NCBI GenBank assembly: GCA_028703035.1
Contig: JAQVNR010000039.1
Location: 1-13,143 of the forward strand
Length of the DNA: 13,143 nt
Origin: Bacilli bacterium
GTDB lineage: Bacteria > Bacillota_I > Bacilli_A > RF39 > UBA660
Reading direction: 5' to 3'
Part shown: positions 6,416 to 13,004 of the stretch, in pieces
Position numbering within the stretch: the first letter of the stretch is position 1
How the letters are laid out: each line of letters begins with the position of its first letter
The notes under the pieces: generated by a model
Database searches by the model: none
What the model was told of the DNA's origin: nothing
The model's input: the letters and a program-made list of their open reading frames with translations, nothing else
Program-made: the position numbers and the translations under genes

Positions 6416-6778
6416 TTAATTTAACTTTTGATAAATTTTATCTATATCTTCTATTGCATAATCTTCTTTATAGGCAGGAATTAAATGTAAATGATAATGT
6501 TTTACCATTTGTCTAATACCATAATTAACTATTAAAGTTAATCCATCAATATTAAGCTTTTCGGTTAGTAGTGCTTTCATTTTTTTAGCTAGCTTATTTA
6601 TTTTTAATAATATTTCATCATCTAAATCTTCAAATGTTGTGTAGTGTTTAATTGGTATTATTAATAGATGGCCATTGGTCTCAGGATTAGCATCCATGAT
6701 TACTATCAAATCATTATCTCTATATAATATTTTAGCGGGAATTTCGCCATTTATTATTTTGCAAAAAACGCAGTTCAT
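6416..6778 (-). CDS. HIT-family (histidine triad) nucleotide hydrolase/transferase
   Basis: This small cytoplasmic protein of 120 residues belongs to the HINT-like branch, which hydrolyses nucleoside phosphoramidates and related AMP-linked compounds. The catalytic triad motif is KHYHLHLIP with H94, H96 and H98; the middle or last His forms the nucleotidyl intermediate. The N-terminus MNCVFCKIINGEIPAKILY has the paired Cys (C3, C6) that bind zinc in many members, and IMDANPETNGHLLIIPIKHY (28-46) is the conserved strand with H45. It is a little shorter at the C-terminus than the usual 130-140 residues. It lies 43 bases after purM on the same strand and has its own Shine-Dalgarno (GAGAGG), so the two are probably cotranscribed. 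It converges on the DinD remnant, and only a weak 6-bp inverted repeat (6414-6426) marks the junction. Confidence 0.93.
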   Translation of the reverse strand: MNCVFCKIINGEIPAKILYRDNDLIVIMDANPETNGHLLIIPIKHYTTFEDLDDEILLKINKLAKKMKALLTEKLNIDGLTLIVNYGIRQMVKHYHLHLIPAYKEDYAIEDIDKIYQKLN

Positions 6779-6821
6779 ATAAATCTTTCCTCTCTTTCAA
6801 TTTTTTATTAAACTAAAATAA

Positions 6822-8045
6822 TTAAAGTTTGTATTCTAGGGGAATACCATTTTTTTCAATAATTACTTCATTAGTATTATGTTTTGCTATTTCTGTATAA
6901 CCAATAATTTTAGCAGAAACATCAAAATAATTAGCAATTTTTATTAATAGTTCAGCTTCTTTTTCATTTGGAACAATAATTTCTAAACCGACGCCCATAT
7001 TAAAGGTTTGATACATATACTTATCTTTAATATTTCTTGCTTCTTGAATTTCAGAAAAAATTATTGGCGTTGCTGGTAAATTGGATTTTACATATCTAAT
7101 TTGCTTACCAAATTTAATTGATTTAGTTAAACCTCCACCAGTACAATGAATAATTCCACATATTTCAATACCATATTCTTGGCACATTTTTAAAATTGGT
7201 AAATAAGTTCTAGTGGGTGATAAAATTGCCTCAGAGATAGTAAATTTTTCTCCAGTATTAGTATCTTGAATAACGTCATTTAATCTATAAGGACCAGTAA
7301 ACAATTTATTCTGGTCAACAGTTTGATCCATTGTTTCAGGATATTTTCGATAATAAGAATTTAGTAACGAATTAATTGCTAATGTTAATCCATTACTTCT
7401 AATGCCAGAATTTGGTTGATTTTCATAACTGCTTTGTCCGTTTGAAGCAAGACCAACTATATAACCATTTGTAGGAATATTATCACAATCTATAATTTTA
7501 TTTTTTTCTATTATAGTTGAGGCGGTTACATCGATTCCAAGGGTGGTTGTATAACTTCCAACATCAGCAGTTTCGCCACCAGCATCAAAAATATTAATTC
7601 CTAAATCTGAAGCTTTTTGAAAAAAATCTTGATAACCTTGGATAATTGTTGTAATATCTTCATTGCTAATTCGGTTTGAATTTCTAGCTATATGATTAGA
7701 AATATAAAAATTATCAAAAGCTCCAACACAAGCTAAATCATCAAGATTCATAACTAAAGCATCTTGTGGTAAAGTTTGAAAAGTATTAGTAGAATATCCT
7801 TCTTTTCTAGCTATATATGCGATATTACTTTTTGTTCCAACTCCATCTGAATGAAGAATCTGGACGTAATTATCTTTAACTTCTTGTGGTAAGTTACCAA
7901 TTAGTGGTAATATTTTACAAAAAGTTCCTAAAAATAATCCTTTGGACAAATTTTTAGTAGCTTCATGCACACCTTCTTTTTTTGAAGATACTCCTAATGC
8001 AGAATATGGATCTTTTTCTATTTCTTTTAACTTATTAAATTCCAT
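6822..8045 (-). CDS. purM: Phosphoribosylformylglycinamidine cyclo-ligase (AIR synthase), long Bacteroidota-like form
   Basis: PurM converts FGAM to aminoimidazole ribonucleotide with ATP, the fifth step of purine synthesis. The key motifs are present: HSDGVGTKS (65-73), DALVMNLDDLACVGA (95-109) and DAGGETADV (154-162), the last equivalent to GGETAEMP. The protein is 407 residues, whereas the usual Bacillota and proteobacterial enzyme has about 345. Features such as ALGVSSKKEGVHEATKN, SYENQPNSGIRSNGLT, ILSPTRTY, HCTGGGLTKSIKF and YQTFNMGVGLEI fit the 385-400-residue form that I associate with Bacteroidota. No other pur gene is near, so it may have been acquired or left behind alone. The start ATG at 8043-8045 follows a GAGGAAGT Shine-Dalgarno. 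Upstream there is a TATAAT box and a long palindrome (separate feature). Confidence 0.92.
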   Translation of the reverse strand: MEFNKLKEIEKDPYSALGVSSKKEGVHEATKNLSKGLFLGTFCKILPLIGNLPQEVKDNYVQILHSDGVGTKSNIAYIARKEGYSTNTFQTLPQDALVMNLDDLACVGAFDNFYISNHIARNSNRISNEDITTIIQGYQDFFQKASDLGINIFDAGGETADVGSYTTTLGIDVTASTIIEKNKIIDCDNIPTNGYIVGLASNGQSSYENQPNSGIRSNGLTLAINSLLNSYYRKYPETMDQTVDQNKLFTGPYRLNDVIQDTNTGEKFTISEAILSPTRTYLPILKMCQEYGIEICGIIHCTGGGLTKSIKFGKQIRYVKSNLPATPIIFSEIQEARNIKDKYMYQTFNMGVGLEIIVPNEKEAELLIKIANYFDVSAKIIGYTEIAKHNTNEVIIEKNGIPLEYKL

Positions 8046-8103
8046 ACTTCCTCATTTCTATTTTATTGTATTAAATTTTGGGTAGAAAATATATCTTCAC
8101 AAA

Positions 8104-8152
8104 ATAGCACATGAGTGACATACCTCTTTGCTCATGTGTTATTTATATTATA
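8104..8152 (-). promoter_or_regulatory. Palindrome and -10 box upstream of purM
   Basis: A 12-bp inverted repeat (8104-8115 with 8131-8142, core CACATGAG/CTCATGTG, one G-T pair, 15-base spacer) sits 59 bases before the purM start. On the minus strand TATAAT occupies 8152-8147, so transcription would start at about 8140, inside the outer arm. There is no good -35 (TTTATT at 17 bases). The repeat may be a repressor operator or a 5'-end hairpin of the purM-HIT mRNA. Both are inference; the repeat is visible. Confidence 0.4.
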
Positions 8153-8289
8153 CACAATTTAATAAAAAAAATAAAGCTAAAAAATTTGTTTCATATTTAT
8201 AAAAAAACAAGTTTTTTCTTAGTTAAGAAACGTAAAAATATTGATTATTTTACGCTTAAGTGCTATATCGGACATGGAGATGAAATAAG

Positions 8290-8522
8290 ATGAGAAGAAT
8301 AATTATTTTTGATTTAATTAAATGAAAAAATAAAAAAGAACGTTTGCATTAATAATTCATGGTGCTAGACAAATAGGAAAGACATATATAATTAAAGAAT
8401 TTGCTAAAGAATATAATCAGCTATATTCTATTAGAATATCAACTAAAAATTTTGGATTTGTGAATAATATAAAATCAGTTCCCCTTTATGCTATTTTTTG
8501 TATTGCTAAGGATAATTTATAA
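8290..8522 (+). pseudogene. Remnant of an AAA_14/DUF4143-type ATPase, middle deleted
   Basis: The sequence starts with ATG at 8290 (Shine-Dalgarno GGAG at 8276-8279) and reads MRRIIIFDLIK, then TGA in place of a family Trp. After a one-base frame shift at about 8341 it reads FALIIHGARQIGKTYIIKEF, where GARQIGKT is a Walker A motif. It passes directly into LYSIRISTKNFGFVNNIKSV and PLYAIFCI, which is the extreme C-terminus of this ATPase family (RxSxKNFGFENxIKSVPLYAVFCI). Full members have about 400-450 residues; here some 330 in the middle are gone, including Walker B and the DUF4143 domain. One nonsense codon, one frameshift and the large in-gene deletion make it non-functional. Homology is from motif memory. 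The stretch 8046-8289 before it holds only the purM control region and AT-rich DNA; an open frame at 8111-8293 there is not a convincing gene. Confidence 0.75.
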
Positions 8523-8585
8523 TTACACTTTATTTTAGTGTACATTTGCCTAGTACTTGCATAAATTAAAGTGAGGAGTGATATA

Positions 8586-9128
8586 ATGGCAAATTATAAA
8601 GAAATTGTTACTAAAGCAGTAATAGGTAAGACTAAGAAAAGTACTAAAGATGAGTTATCTATTGAGACTGATGAGGCGGTTGATACAGTCTTAGGGTGCT
8701 GGGTAATAAACAATACATTTAGTGGTCATAATAATAGAGGAAAGGTTAATATTGATGGAAGTTATGATGTTAATGTCTGGTATTCTTTTGATAACAATAC
8801 TAAGACTAATGTTTTAGTGCGTAATTTTACTTATCAAGATATAGTTAATGTTAAACTTAAGGCTGATAGTAATCTAACTAATACAAGCGAAATACTTGTT
8901 CGCAGTTTAGCAGCGCCATCAGTAACTAATGTCAGTGTTGATGGAAGCCAAATTAAACTAAATGTTGAAAAAGAAATCGGAGTAGAAGTAATTGGAGATA
9001 CAAAGGTGCGAATAGCTGTCGAAGATGATTTTGATGACTATGATGTTGAGCTTGATCCTGAGGACCCAATTATAAGTGAAACAGAGATTGAAATCGAAGA
9101 AGATTATTTAAACAGTGTCAACCAATAA
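8586..9128 (+). CDS. cotE: Outer spore coat morphogenetic protein CotE
   Basis: CotE forms a ring around the forespore and is needed to assemble the outer coat in Bacillus. The 180-residue product is about the length of B. subtilis CotE and matches along its length: NYKEIVTKAVIGKTKK at the start, TVLGCWVINNTF (34-45), DGSYDVNVWYSFDNNTKT (57-74), EILVRSLAAPSV (102-113), VEKEIGVEVIGDTKVRIAV (127-145), then an acidic tail (146-180). The true start is ATG 8586 with GAGGAG (8573-8578) seven bases before it; the upstream GTG at 8571 overlaps that ribosome site and is rejected. A sequence like a sigma-K promoter (AC at 8542, CATAAATTA at 8560-8568) lies upstream but would start the mRNA within the ribosome site. 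Together with the ger operon it shows an endospore former. Confidence 0.92.
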   Translation: MANYKEIVTKAVIGKTKKSTKDELSIETDEAVDTVLGCWVINNTFSGHNNRGKVNIDGSYDVNVWYSFDNNTKTNVLVRNFTYQDIVNVKLKADSNLTNTSEILVRSLAAPSVTNVSVDGSQIKLNVEKEIGVEVIGDTKVRIAVEDDFDDYDVELDPEDPIISETEIEIEEDYLNSVNQ

Positions 9129-9152
9129 CAGTTGACACTGTAATTTTTTTTT
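9112..9152 (+). terminator. Terminator of cotE
   Basis: The perfect 11-bp stem ACAGTGTCAAC (9112-9122) with GTTGACACTGT (9131-9141) has the cotE stop codon in its loop and is followed by AA and nine T (9144-9152). Confidence 0.92.
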
Positions 9153-9160
9153 GCTAAAAT
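9132..9160 (+). promoter_or_regulatory. Probable sigma-A promoter of rpsP, nested in the cotE terminator
   Basis: TTGACA (9132-9137) lies inside the 3' arm of the cotE terminator and is followed 17 bases later by TAAAAT (9155-9160). The T-run of the terminator forms the spacer. The start point would be near 9167, giving a very short leader of about 18 bases before rpsP. Confidence 0.6.
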
Positions 9161-9184
9161 AATGATAGAAAAAGGAGGCATAAC

Positions 9185-9472
9185 ATGGCTGTAAAATTAA
9201 GATTAAAAAGAATGGGAGCAAAACAAAAACCTTTCTATAGAATTGTTGCTGCTGATTCAAGAAGCCCTAGAGATGGAAGATTTATTGAAATAATTGGAAC
9301 ATATAATCCATTATTAAAAGAAAACAATATAATTGTTGATGAAGAAAAAGCATTAAAATGGTTAAATACTGGGGCAGAACCAACTAATACTGTAAAAAAT
9401 ATTTTATCAAATAGTGGAGTTTGGGCTAAGTTTAAAGAAACTAAAAAAATAAGTAAGAAAAGTGAGAAGTAA
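9185..9472 (+). CDS. rpsP: 30S ribosomal protein S16
   Basis: S16 is an early 16S rRNA-binding protein of the small subunit. It has 95 residues with the conserved start MAVKLRLKRMGAKQKPFYRI, then VAADSRSPRDGRFIEIIGTYNPL (21-43) and EEKALKWLNTGAEPT (53-67), followed by a short basic tail. A strong AAAGGAGG (9171-9178) precedes the ATG. In most Bacillota the order is ffh-rpsP-khpA-rimM-trmD-rplS. Here only rpsP-khpA remains together, with cotE upstream and a convergent gene downstream, so the operon has been broken up. Confidence 0.97.
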   Translation: MAVKLRLKRMGAKQKPFYRIVAADSRSPRDGRFIEIIGTYNPLLKENNIIVDEEKALKWLNTGAEPTNTVKNILSNSGVWAKFKETKKISKKSEK

Positions 9473-9474
9473 TT

Positions 9475-9726
9475 ATGCATAAGGAATTAATTACATTTAC
9501 TGAAAATATAGTAAAAAACTTAGTTAAAGAACCAGACATGGTTAGTGTCCAAGAATTTCTTGGTGATGACGATATTGTCTTACTAGAAATAATTGTTCAT
9601 GATTCAGATATGGGTGCGGTAATAGGCCGTGGTGGTAAAATTGCTGGAGCAATTAGGACGATGGTCCAAGCTTATGGCTATATTCATAATCTAAAAAGAA
9701 TTAGAATAAATATTGACTCATTTTAA
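9475..9726 (+). CDS. khpA: KH-domain RNA-binding protein KhpA
   Basis: KhpA is a small single-KH-domain RNA-binding protein, known in pneumococcus to pair with KhpB and affect cell division and RNA. The 83-residue product starts with a helix (HKELITFTENIVKNLVKEPD) and contains the KH core VHDSDMGAVIGRGGKIAGAIRT, where GRGG (51-54) is the GXXG RNA-binding loop. It ends RIRINIDSF. Its ATG is two bases after the rpsP stop, with only a weak ribosome site in the end of rpsP, so translation is likely coupled. The conserved rpsP-khpA pairing supports the call. Confidence 0.93.
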   Translation: MHKELITFTENIVKNLVKEPDMVSVQEFLGDDDIVLLEIIVHDSDMGAVIGRGGKIAGAIRTMVQAYGYIHNLKRIRINIDSF

Positions 9727-9751
9727 AAATAGTGATGTTTCACTATTTTTT
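9725..9751. terminator. Bidirectional terminator between khpA and tmcAL
   Basis: The stem AAAATAGTGA (9726-9735) with TCACTATTTT (9740-9749) has loop TGTT and runs of A before and T after, so it can end transcripts from both sides. It overlaps both stop codons (khpA TAA 9724-9726; tmcAL TAG 9743-9745). Confidence 0.88.
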
Positions 9752-10834
9752 AATGGGCTTATTTTTTATTTCAAACTGATATGTATTTGATGATGTAAGT
9801 AAATCATAAATTAAAGATGCTTTAAGTTCATATTTTTGAATTAGATTATTATTATCTGATATATTTATGTTTTTTTTAATTTTATTTAAATATTTTTGAC
9901 CTCTTATATTAAAACCAAGTATTTTAATATAATCTAGTTTAAAATTATTTTTGTCTACTTTAGTAAGACCTATTAATATATGAATAAGCATTCTTCTAAT
10001 TCGGTTATATGTATATCTTTTACTTTTAACTTTAGTTATTAATTCTGTAATATTAGATGAATTATTAATTTCTTTAATAAGTTTATATTCTATTCCTTCA
10101 TCAACAGAAAGATATTTATCTAAATTATGATCAGTAATAATTTTATATTTAAGTAGATTAAATAATAGATTATTATCTATATTTTTAAATAAATGTGCAT
10201 AACTAGTGTATTTATCAACATTAATATTATTTTTAAGTTTTTCTCTTATATTAGATGCACTTATTATTTCGTTATTACTTACAGTATCATGATAATTATT
10301 AGTTCTTTTAATTGTTATTGGTTTAATTATATAGTTATTTTTTAAAATAGCTTTAATATACGCTACTCCGAGTAAATCATTCGGACTATTTAAATTAACT
10401 CCTAGAGATATATTAAGGGCAGTTGGATAATTAGCTCCTGTTTTTAAATGCTCTTTAACTTTGTCATTAAAATTAACATCAAGCTGCTTTTTAGCTATTT
10501 TAGTTAAAAGCTCAATATCATTTGATTCACTTCCAAAAATAAATTTTTCAGCCCCAACTTGATTTAATATATTAACAGCACTTTCAGCAAAAATATCTGC
10601 TGAGTTTGAAGCATAAGCAAATGGGTGTTCAAGTACTAAATCTATATTATTATCAAGAGCTATTTTTATTTTATCTTCCTTGGTTAGAATACTAACATCA
10701 CCACGTTGAAGAAAATAACCATTTAAAACTAAAATAATTAATGAGTCTGGATATAATTCTTTAATTTTATTTATATGATAGCTATGTCCATTATGAAAAG
10801 GATTATATTCACAAATGATTCCGATTATTTCCAC
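9743..10834 (-). CDS. tmcAL: tRNA(Met) cytidine acetate ligase TmcAL
   Basis: TmcAL (formerly YlbM) makes N4-acetylcytidine at the wobble position of elongator tRNA-Met from acetate and ATP. The nucleotidyltransferase-like start IIGIICEYNPFHNGHSYHI holds the HxGH-type motif (FHNGH). LNGYFLQRGDVSIL, DLVLEHPFAYASNSADIFAE and EKFIFGSES are further conserved blocks, and RIRRMLIHILIG is near the end. I place the start at GTG (10834-10832), giving MEIIGIICEYNPF and 363 residues, because a good GAGGTG (10847-10842) lies seven bases before it; the ATG at 10849 overlaps that ribosome site. The stop is TAG, the only one seen here. It converges on khpA with 16 bases between the two genes. The C-terminus is Asn/Lys-rich from AT pressure. 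Confidence 0.92.
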   Translation of the reverse strand: MEIIGIICEYNPFHNGHSYHINKIKELYPDSLIILVLNGYFLQRGDVSILTKEDKIKIALDNNIDLVLEHPFAYASNSADIFAESAVNILNQVGAEKFIFGSESNDIELLTKIAKKQLDVNFNDKVKEHLKTGANYPTALNISLGVNLNSPNDLLGVAYIKAILKNNYIIKPITIKRTNNYHDTVSNNEIISASNIREKLKNNINVDKYTSYAHLFKNIDNNLLFNLLKYKIITDHNLDKYLSVDEGIEYKLIKEINNSSNITELITKVKSKRYTYNRIRRMLIHILIGLTKVDKNNFKLDYIKILGFNIRGQKYLNKIKKNINISDNNNLIQKYELKASLIYDLLTSSNTYQFEIKNKPIKK

Positions 10835-10940
10835 TAAAATACACCTCATAGTATATTATAAAGTAGTTACTAATCCTAGTCAAATAAATAAAAATCTTGT
10901 TAGTGTGATTTATTACTACTTTTTTTGAGATAATATAAAT

Positions 10941-10956
10941 AGGGGACGGTCAAACC
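10941..10956. other. Short GC-rich motif of possible mobile-element origin
   Basis: AGGGGACGGTCAAACC stands out in an AT-rich 170-base gap between two minus-strand genes. Sequences such as GGGGACGGTTC flank REP-associated or IS200-like transposase genes in many Bacillota, as I recall. Only one copy is visible and no transposase is nearby, so this is a weak call. Confidence 0.2.
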
Positions 10957-10978
10957 TAATTTCTGATTAATTTATTTT

Positions 10979-11007
10979 ATAAAAAAAGATATAAGCAAAT
11001 TATATCT
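10979..11007 (-). terminator. Terminator of the 426-residue orphan gene
   Basis: Read on the minus strand, AGATATAA (11007-11000) and TTATATCT (10994-10987) form an 8-bp stem with a five-base loop, followed by a run of T (10986-10981). Confidence 0.8.
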
Positions 11008-11019
11008 AATTATAAAGTT

Positions 11020-12300
11020 TTATTTACCACATTGTTTGTTTGGAACATATATTAACTTTTTGGGAATATCTATTTCACTTTGACCTTTGATATCAACTTT
11101 TTCTCCATATAAAACATCAAATATATGATTGTAATCCTCGCTAGATAATTCTGAAATTCCGTTGTTTCTTTTATATATACAGACACTTATTAATATTTTA
11201 GCTAAAAAAGTATCTGATACATGAACCCTAAAATCTAATACATCTTTAATACCATTATAGCCATATCGACCTTTTTGACCAACTTTATTTCTTAAATTGT
11301 AATCAAATATATTTTTTAATTTTCCAAAATCATAATGCCTATAATCTCTTGCTTCAGAGTTATAATAATTTATCTTTCCAGGTATATCTTCTTTATTGCC
11401 TGTTAAACATTCTATATCAATTTTTGGAAATAAGTATCCGCTATCAAGTTCAATAGAAATTAAATCTTTTCTTTGAGCATTTAGATATATTTGAGAATAA
11501 AGTTTATCTTCGTTTACATACTGGCCATTATATTCTTGATATGGTGCTAAAGTCTTATTATTACCTATCATGAAATACAAATGAGGATTTACTGACCAAC
11601 TTAGACCACCATATACAGGAGAACCTTCAAGTTCATTTACTCCAATAGTTAAAACATCATATTCAGAGTCTTTTTGAAATTGATAACAATGTTTTATTAA
11701 TTCTGCTACTTCCTTAACATTTAAATTTCCATCATTATATAAAGGAAATTTATCTGATATATTTCTTACATATAATTCTAAAATATCTGCACTTGGAAAT
11801 TTATCGTATAAAACAAATTCAGTTTTTGTTTTGCTTTGATAGAAATCTTGATAACATTGTGCTAGCTCTTGATTCTTTTGCTTTATCTCTTCAGCAGTCT
11901 CAATTATTAATTTTTCCGCCTCTAATTTTAGTGTTTCTAATTGTAAAATTGTTCTTTTAATTTTGGCGGTTTTTGAAAGACTGTTTTCTTTTTTATAATC
12001 TCTTTTTTCTCTAAAAGCGTTTATTGGAAGTTGTTCATCATTGCCGAACACTAAAAGTGCGTCTTTGACTTTCATTTCACAACCCCAAGCCATTCCATTT
12101 GTTTTCTTATCTCTTTTATTCAATTCTGTTAAAGCTTCATTAATAACTACATATTCTTCTGAAGTTTGTTTTTCTTGTAATTTTAATTTAACGCTTTTCG
12201 AGTTAAGTAATATTCTATTTACTATAATTATTTCATCTGATTTCATAGCAAGTAAATCTGATTTTTCTAAAAAAATTCTTGAATGTGTTACTTTTTTCAT
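11020..12300 (-). CDS. Unrecognised 426-residue protein with a central coiled coil
   Basis: I do not recognise this family. The frame is intact, starts with ATG after GGAG (10-base spacing) and ends before a clear terminator, so it is a real gene. There is no signal peptide or membrane segment, so a cytoplasmic location is likely. Residues 1-100 are mixed alpha/beta with NGMAWGCEMKVKDALLVFGN (68-87). Residues about 112-152 form a Lys/Glu/Leu/Gln-rich coiled coil. Residues 160-426 look globular, rich in Tyr and Asn, with SPVYGGLSWSVNPHLYFMIG (227-246) and GYLFPKIDIECLTG. No catalytic motif stands out. It is transcribed alone, away from the deoxyribosyltransferase-like gene across a 266-base gap. 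Size, coiled coil and isolated position would fit an accessory or defence-type gene, but this is a guess. Confidence 0.8.
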   Translation of the reverse strand: MKKVTHSRIFLEKSDLLAMKSDEIIIVNRILLNSKSVKLKLQEKQTSEEYVVINEALTELNKRDKKTNGMAWGCEMKVKDALLVFGNDEQLPINAFREKRDYKKENSLSKTAKIKRTILQLETLKLEAEKLIIETAEEIKQKNQELAQCYQDFYQSKTKTEFVLYDKFPSADILELYVRNISDKFPLYNDGNLNVKEVAELIKHCYQFQKDSEYDVLTIGVNELEGSPVYGGLSWSVNPHLYFMIGNNKTLAPYQEYNGQYVNEDKLYSQIYLNAQRKDLISIELDSGYLFPKIDIECLTGNKEDIPGKINYYNSEARDYRHYDFGKLKNIFDYNLRNKVGQKGRYGYNGIKDVLDFRVHVSDTFLAKILISVCIYKRNNGISELSSEDYNHIFDVLYGEKVDIKGQSEIDIPKKLIYVPNKQCGK

Positions 12301-12401
12301 TTATATAAATCTCCCTTGTTTATAACAATTTAATTGTAGCAAATTGCTGGCGCAAAGTCTATAATTAGTAAAAAAAAGAAAATAAAAAACTCCATCTCAC
12401 C

Positions 12402-12458
12402 TACATAAACCTTTCACGCTCTAAGCGTAAAGCTTCGGATTGACTCATTTCTTATGTA
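12402..12458. repeat. Nested inverted repeat in a GC-raised intergenic island
   Basis: An outer 7-bp arm (TACATAA 12402-12408, TTATGTA 12452-12458) encloses an inner 9-bp hairpin (CTTTCACGCT 12411-12420, AGCGTAAAG 12424-12432, one bulged C, loop CTA). The stretch 12390-12445 has clearly more G and C than its poly-A/T surroundings. On the minus strand it contains a 15-codon open stretch MSQSEALRLERERFM ending in TAG. It could be a structured RNA, an operator region between the divergent genes, or the relic of a mobile element or gene. No family was recognised. The rest of the 12,301-12,566 gap shows only AT-rich DNA and the promoter listed separately. Confidence 0.45.
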
Positions 12459-12520
12459 TAAATTACATATTTTTATCTTTTTTTTAAAATAATGATATAT
12501 CAGATTTGCTTTAACAAGTA

Positions 12521-12549
12521 TAGATAATTTTATTCTAGGGTGTTATACT
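12521..12549 (+). promoter_or_regulatory. Possible sigma-A promoter for the deoxyribosyltransferase-like gene
   Basis: TATACT (12544-12549) is a good -10 box; TAGATA (12521-12526), 17 bases upstream, matches four of six -35 positions. The mRNA would start near 12556, just before the AGGTGA ribosome site, so the leader is short. Confidence 0.45.
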
Positions 12550-12566
12550 TAATATAGGTGATTTAA

Positions 12567-13004
12567 GTGAAAAGAAGATTGAAAGTATATTTTATTCATT
12601 CTAGTAAGATAGATTATAATAATTTATTATATCGCCCTATACTTGCTAGTAGTGTTTGTATAAAACATGAACTAATGCTTCCTCAAAGTAAGAATTATCA
12701 GGATAAATATATTAAAGATTTAATAGATAAAGCTGATATAATAATTGCTGAGGTAAGCGAGCCAAGTTTTGGGTTGAAACTAGAATTAAGATGGGCATTA
12801 AAATCAGGTAAGCCTGTCAAATATATTTCGCTTAATAATGAGGTACCTAAAAAATTAACAAAATTAGTTCCAGAGATAGAACATACTCGCAATGATAAAT
12901 CTATTATAAATATTATTGAAGATTATATTGAATATTATGCAAGTATGAGTACTTCTGACTTAACTAATACTACAATTGTACTTGGTGAGGTGGAAGATAA
13001 ATAA
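12567..13004 (+). CDS. Small protein with nucleoside 2-deoxyribosyltransferase-like fold
   Basis: This 145-residue cytoplasmic protein starts at GTG 12567 behind AGGTGA, giving MKRRLKVYFIHSSKID. Its pattern is that of the nucleoside deoxyribosyltransferase-like Rossmann fold: a first strand KVYFIHSSK (6-14), a helix, a second strand KHELMLPQS, the segment DLIDKADIIIAEVSEPSFGL (51-70), then KLELRWALKSGKPVKYIS (71-88). In that fold the E-V-S-x-P-S-x-G-x-x-x-E-x-x-x-A segment forms the nucleoside pocket, and E73 would be the candidate catalytic or conserved Glu. The same fold also occurs in proteins of unknown role and is related to TIR and SLOG domains, so enzymatic deoxyribosyl transfer is not proven. 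The C-terminal 35 residues are Ser/Thr/Asn-rich and probably disordered. No partner gene is adjacent on the same strand; the next 139 bases to the window end hold nothing I can support. Confidence 0.65.
   Translation: MKRRLKVYFIHSSKIDYNNLLYRPILASSVCIKHELMLPQSKNYQDKYIKDLIDKADIIIAEVSEPSFGLKLELRWALKSGKPVKYISLNNEVPKKLTKLVPEIEHTRNDKSIINIIEDYIEYYASMSTSDLTNTTIVLGEVEDK

Noticed and set aside
8111..8293. 60-codon plus-strand open frame
   Set aside because: It starts inside the palindrome upstream of purM, has no ribosome site or recognisable motif, consists of AT-driven Lys/Ile/Phe codons, and runs into the start of the ATPase relic.
8290..8345. In-frame TGA at a family Trp position, suggesting TGA might encode Trp
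   Set aside because: All Trp codons in the intact genes are TGG and none contains an in-frame TGA. The TGA lies in a gene that also has a frameshift and a large deletion, so it is a simple nonsense mutation. The TGA ending gerAC is the normal overlapping stop.
8542..8568. Sigma-K-like promoter AC-16-CATAAATTA before cotE
   Set aside because: The consensus match is good, but transcription would begin at about 8574 inside the ribosome-binding site, leaving no functional leader. Kept only as a mention under cotE.
9235..9480. Minus-strand open frame opposite rpsP
   Set aside because: The strand is occupied by the conserved S16 gene, and this frame has no homologous motif or ribosome site.
12041..12325. 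Plus-strand open frame opposite the 5' part of the 426-residue gene
   Set aside because: Composition fits an antisense shadow, and the minus-strand gene has a ribosome site, a coiled coil and a terminator.
12698..12892. Minus-strand open frame inside the deoxyribosyltransferase-like gene
   Set aside because: Antisense of a conserved-looking coding region, with no supporting signals.
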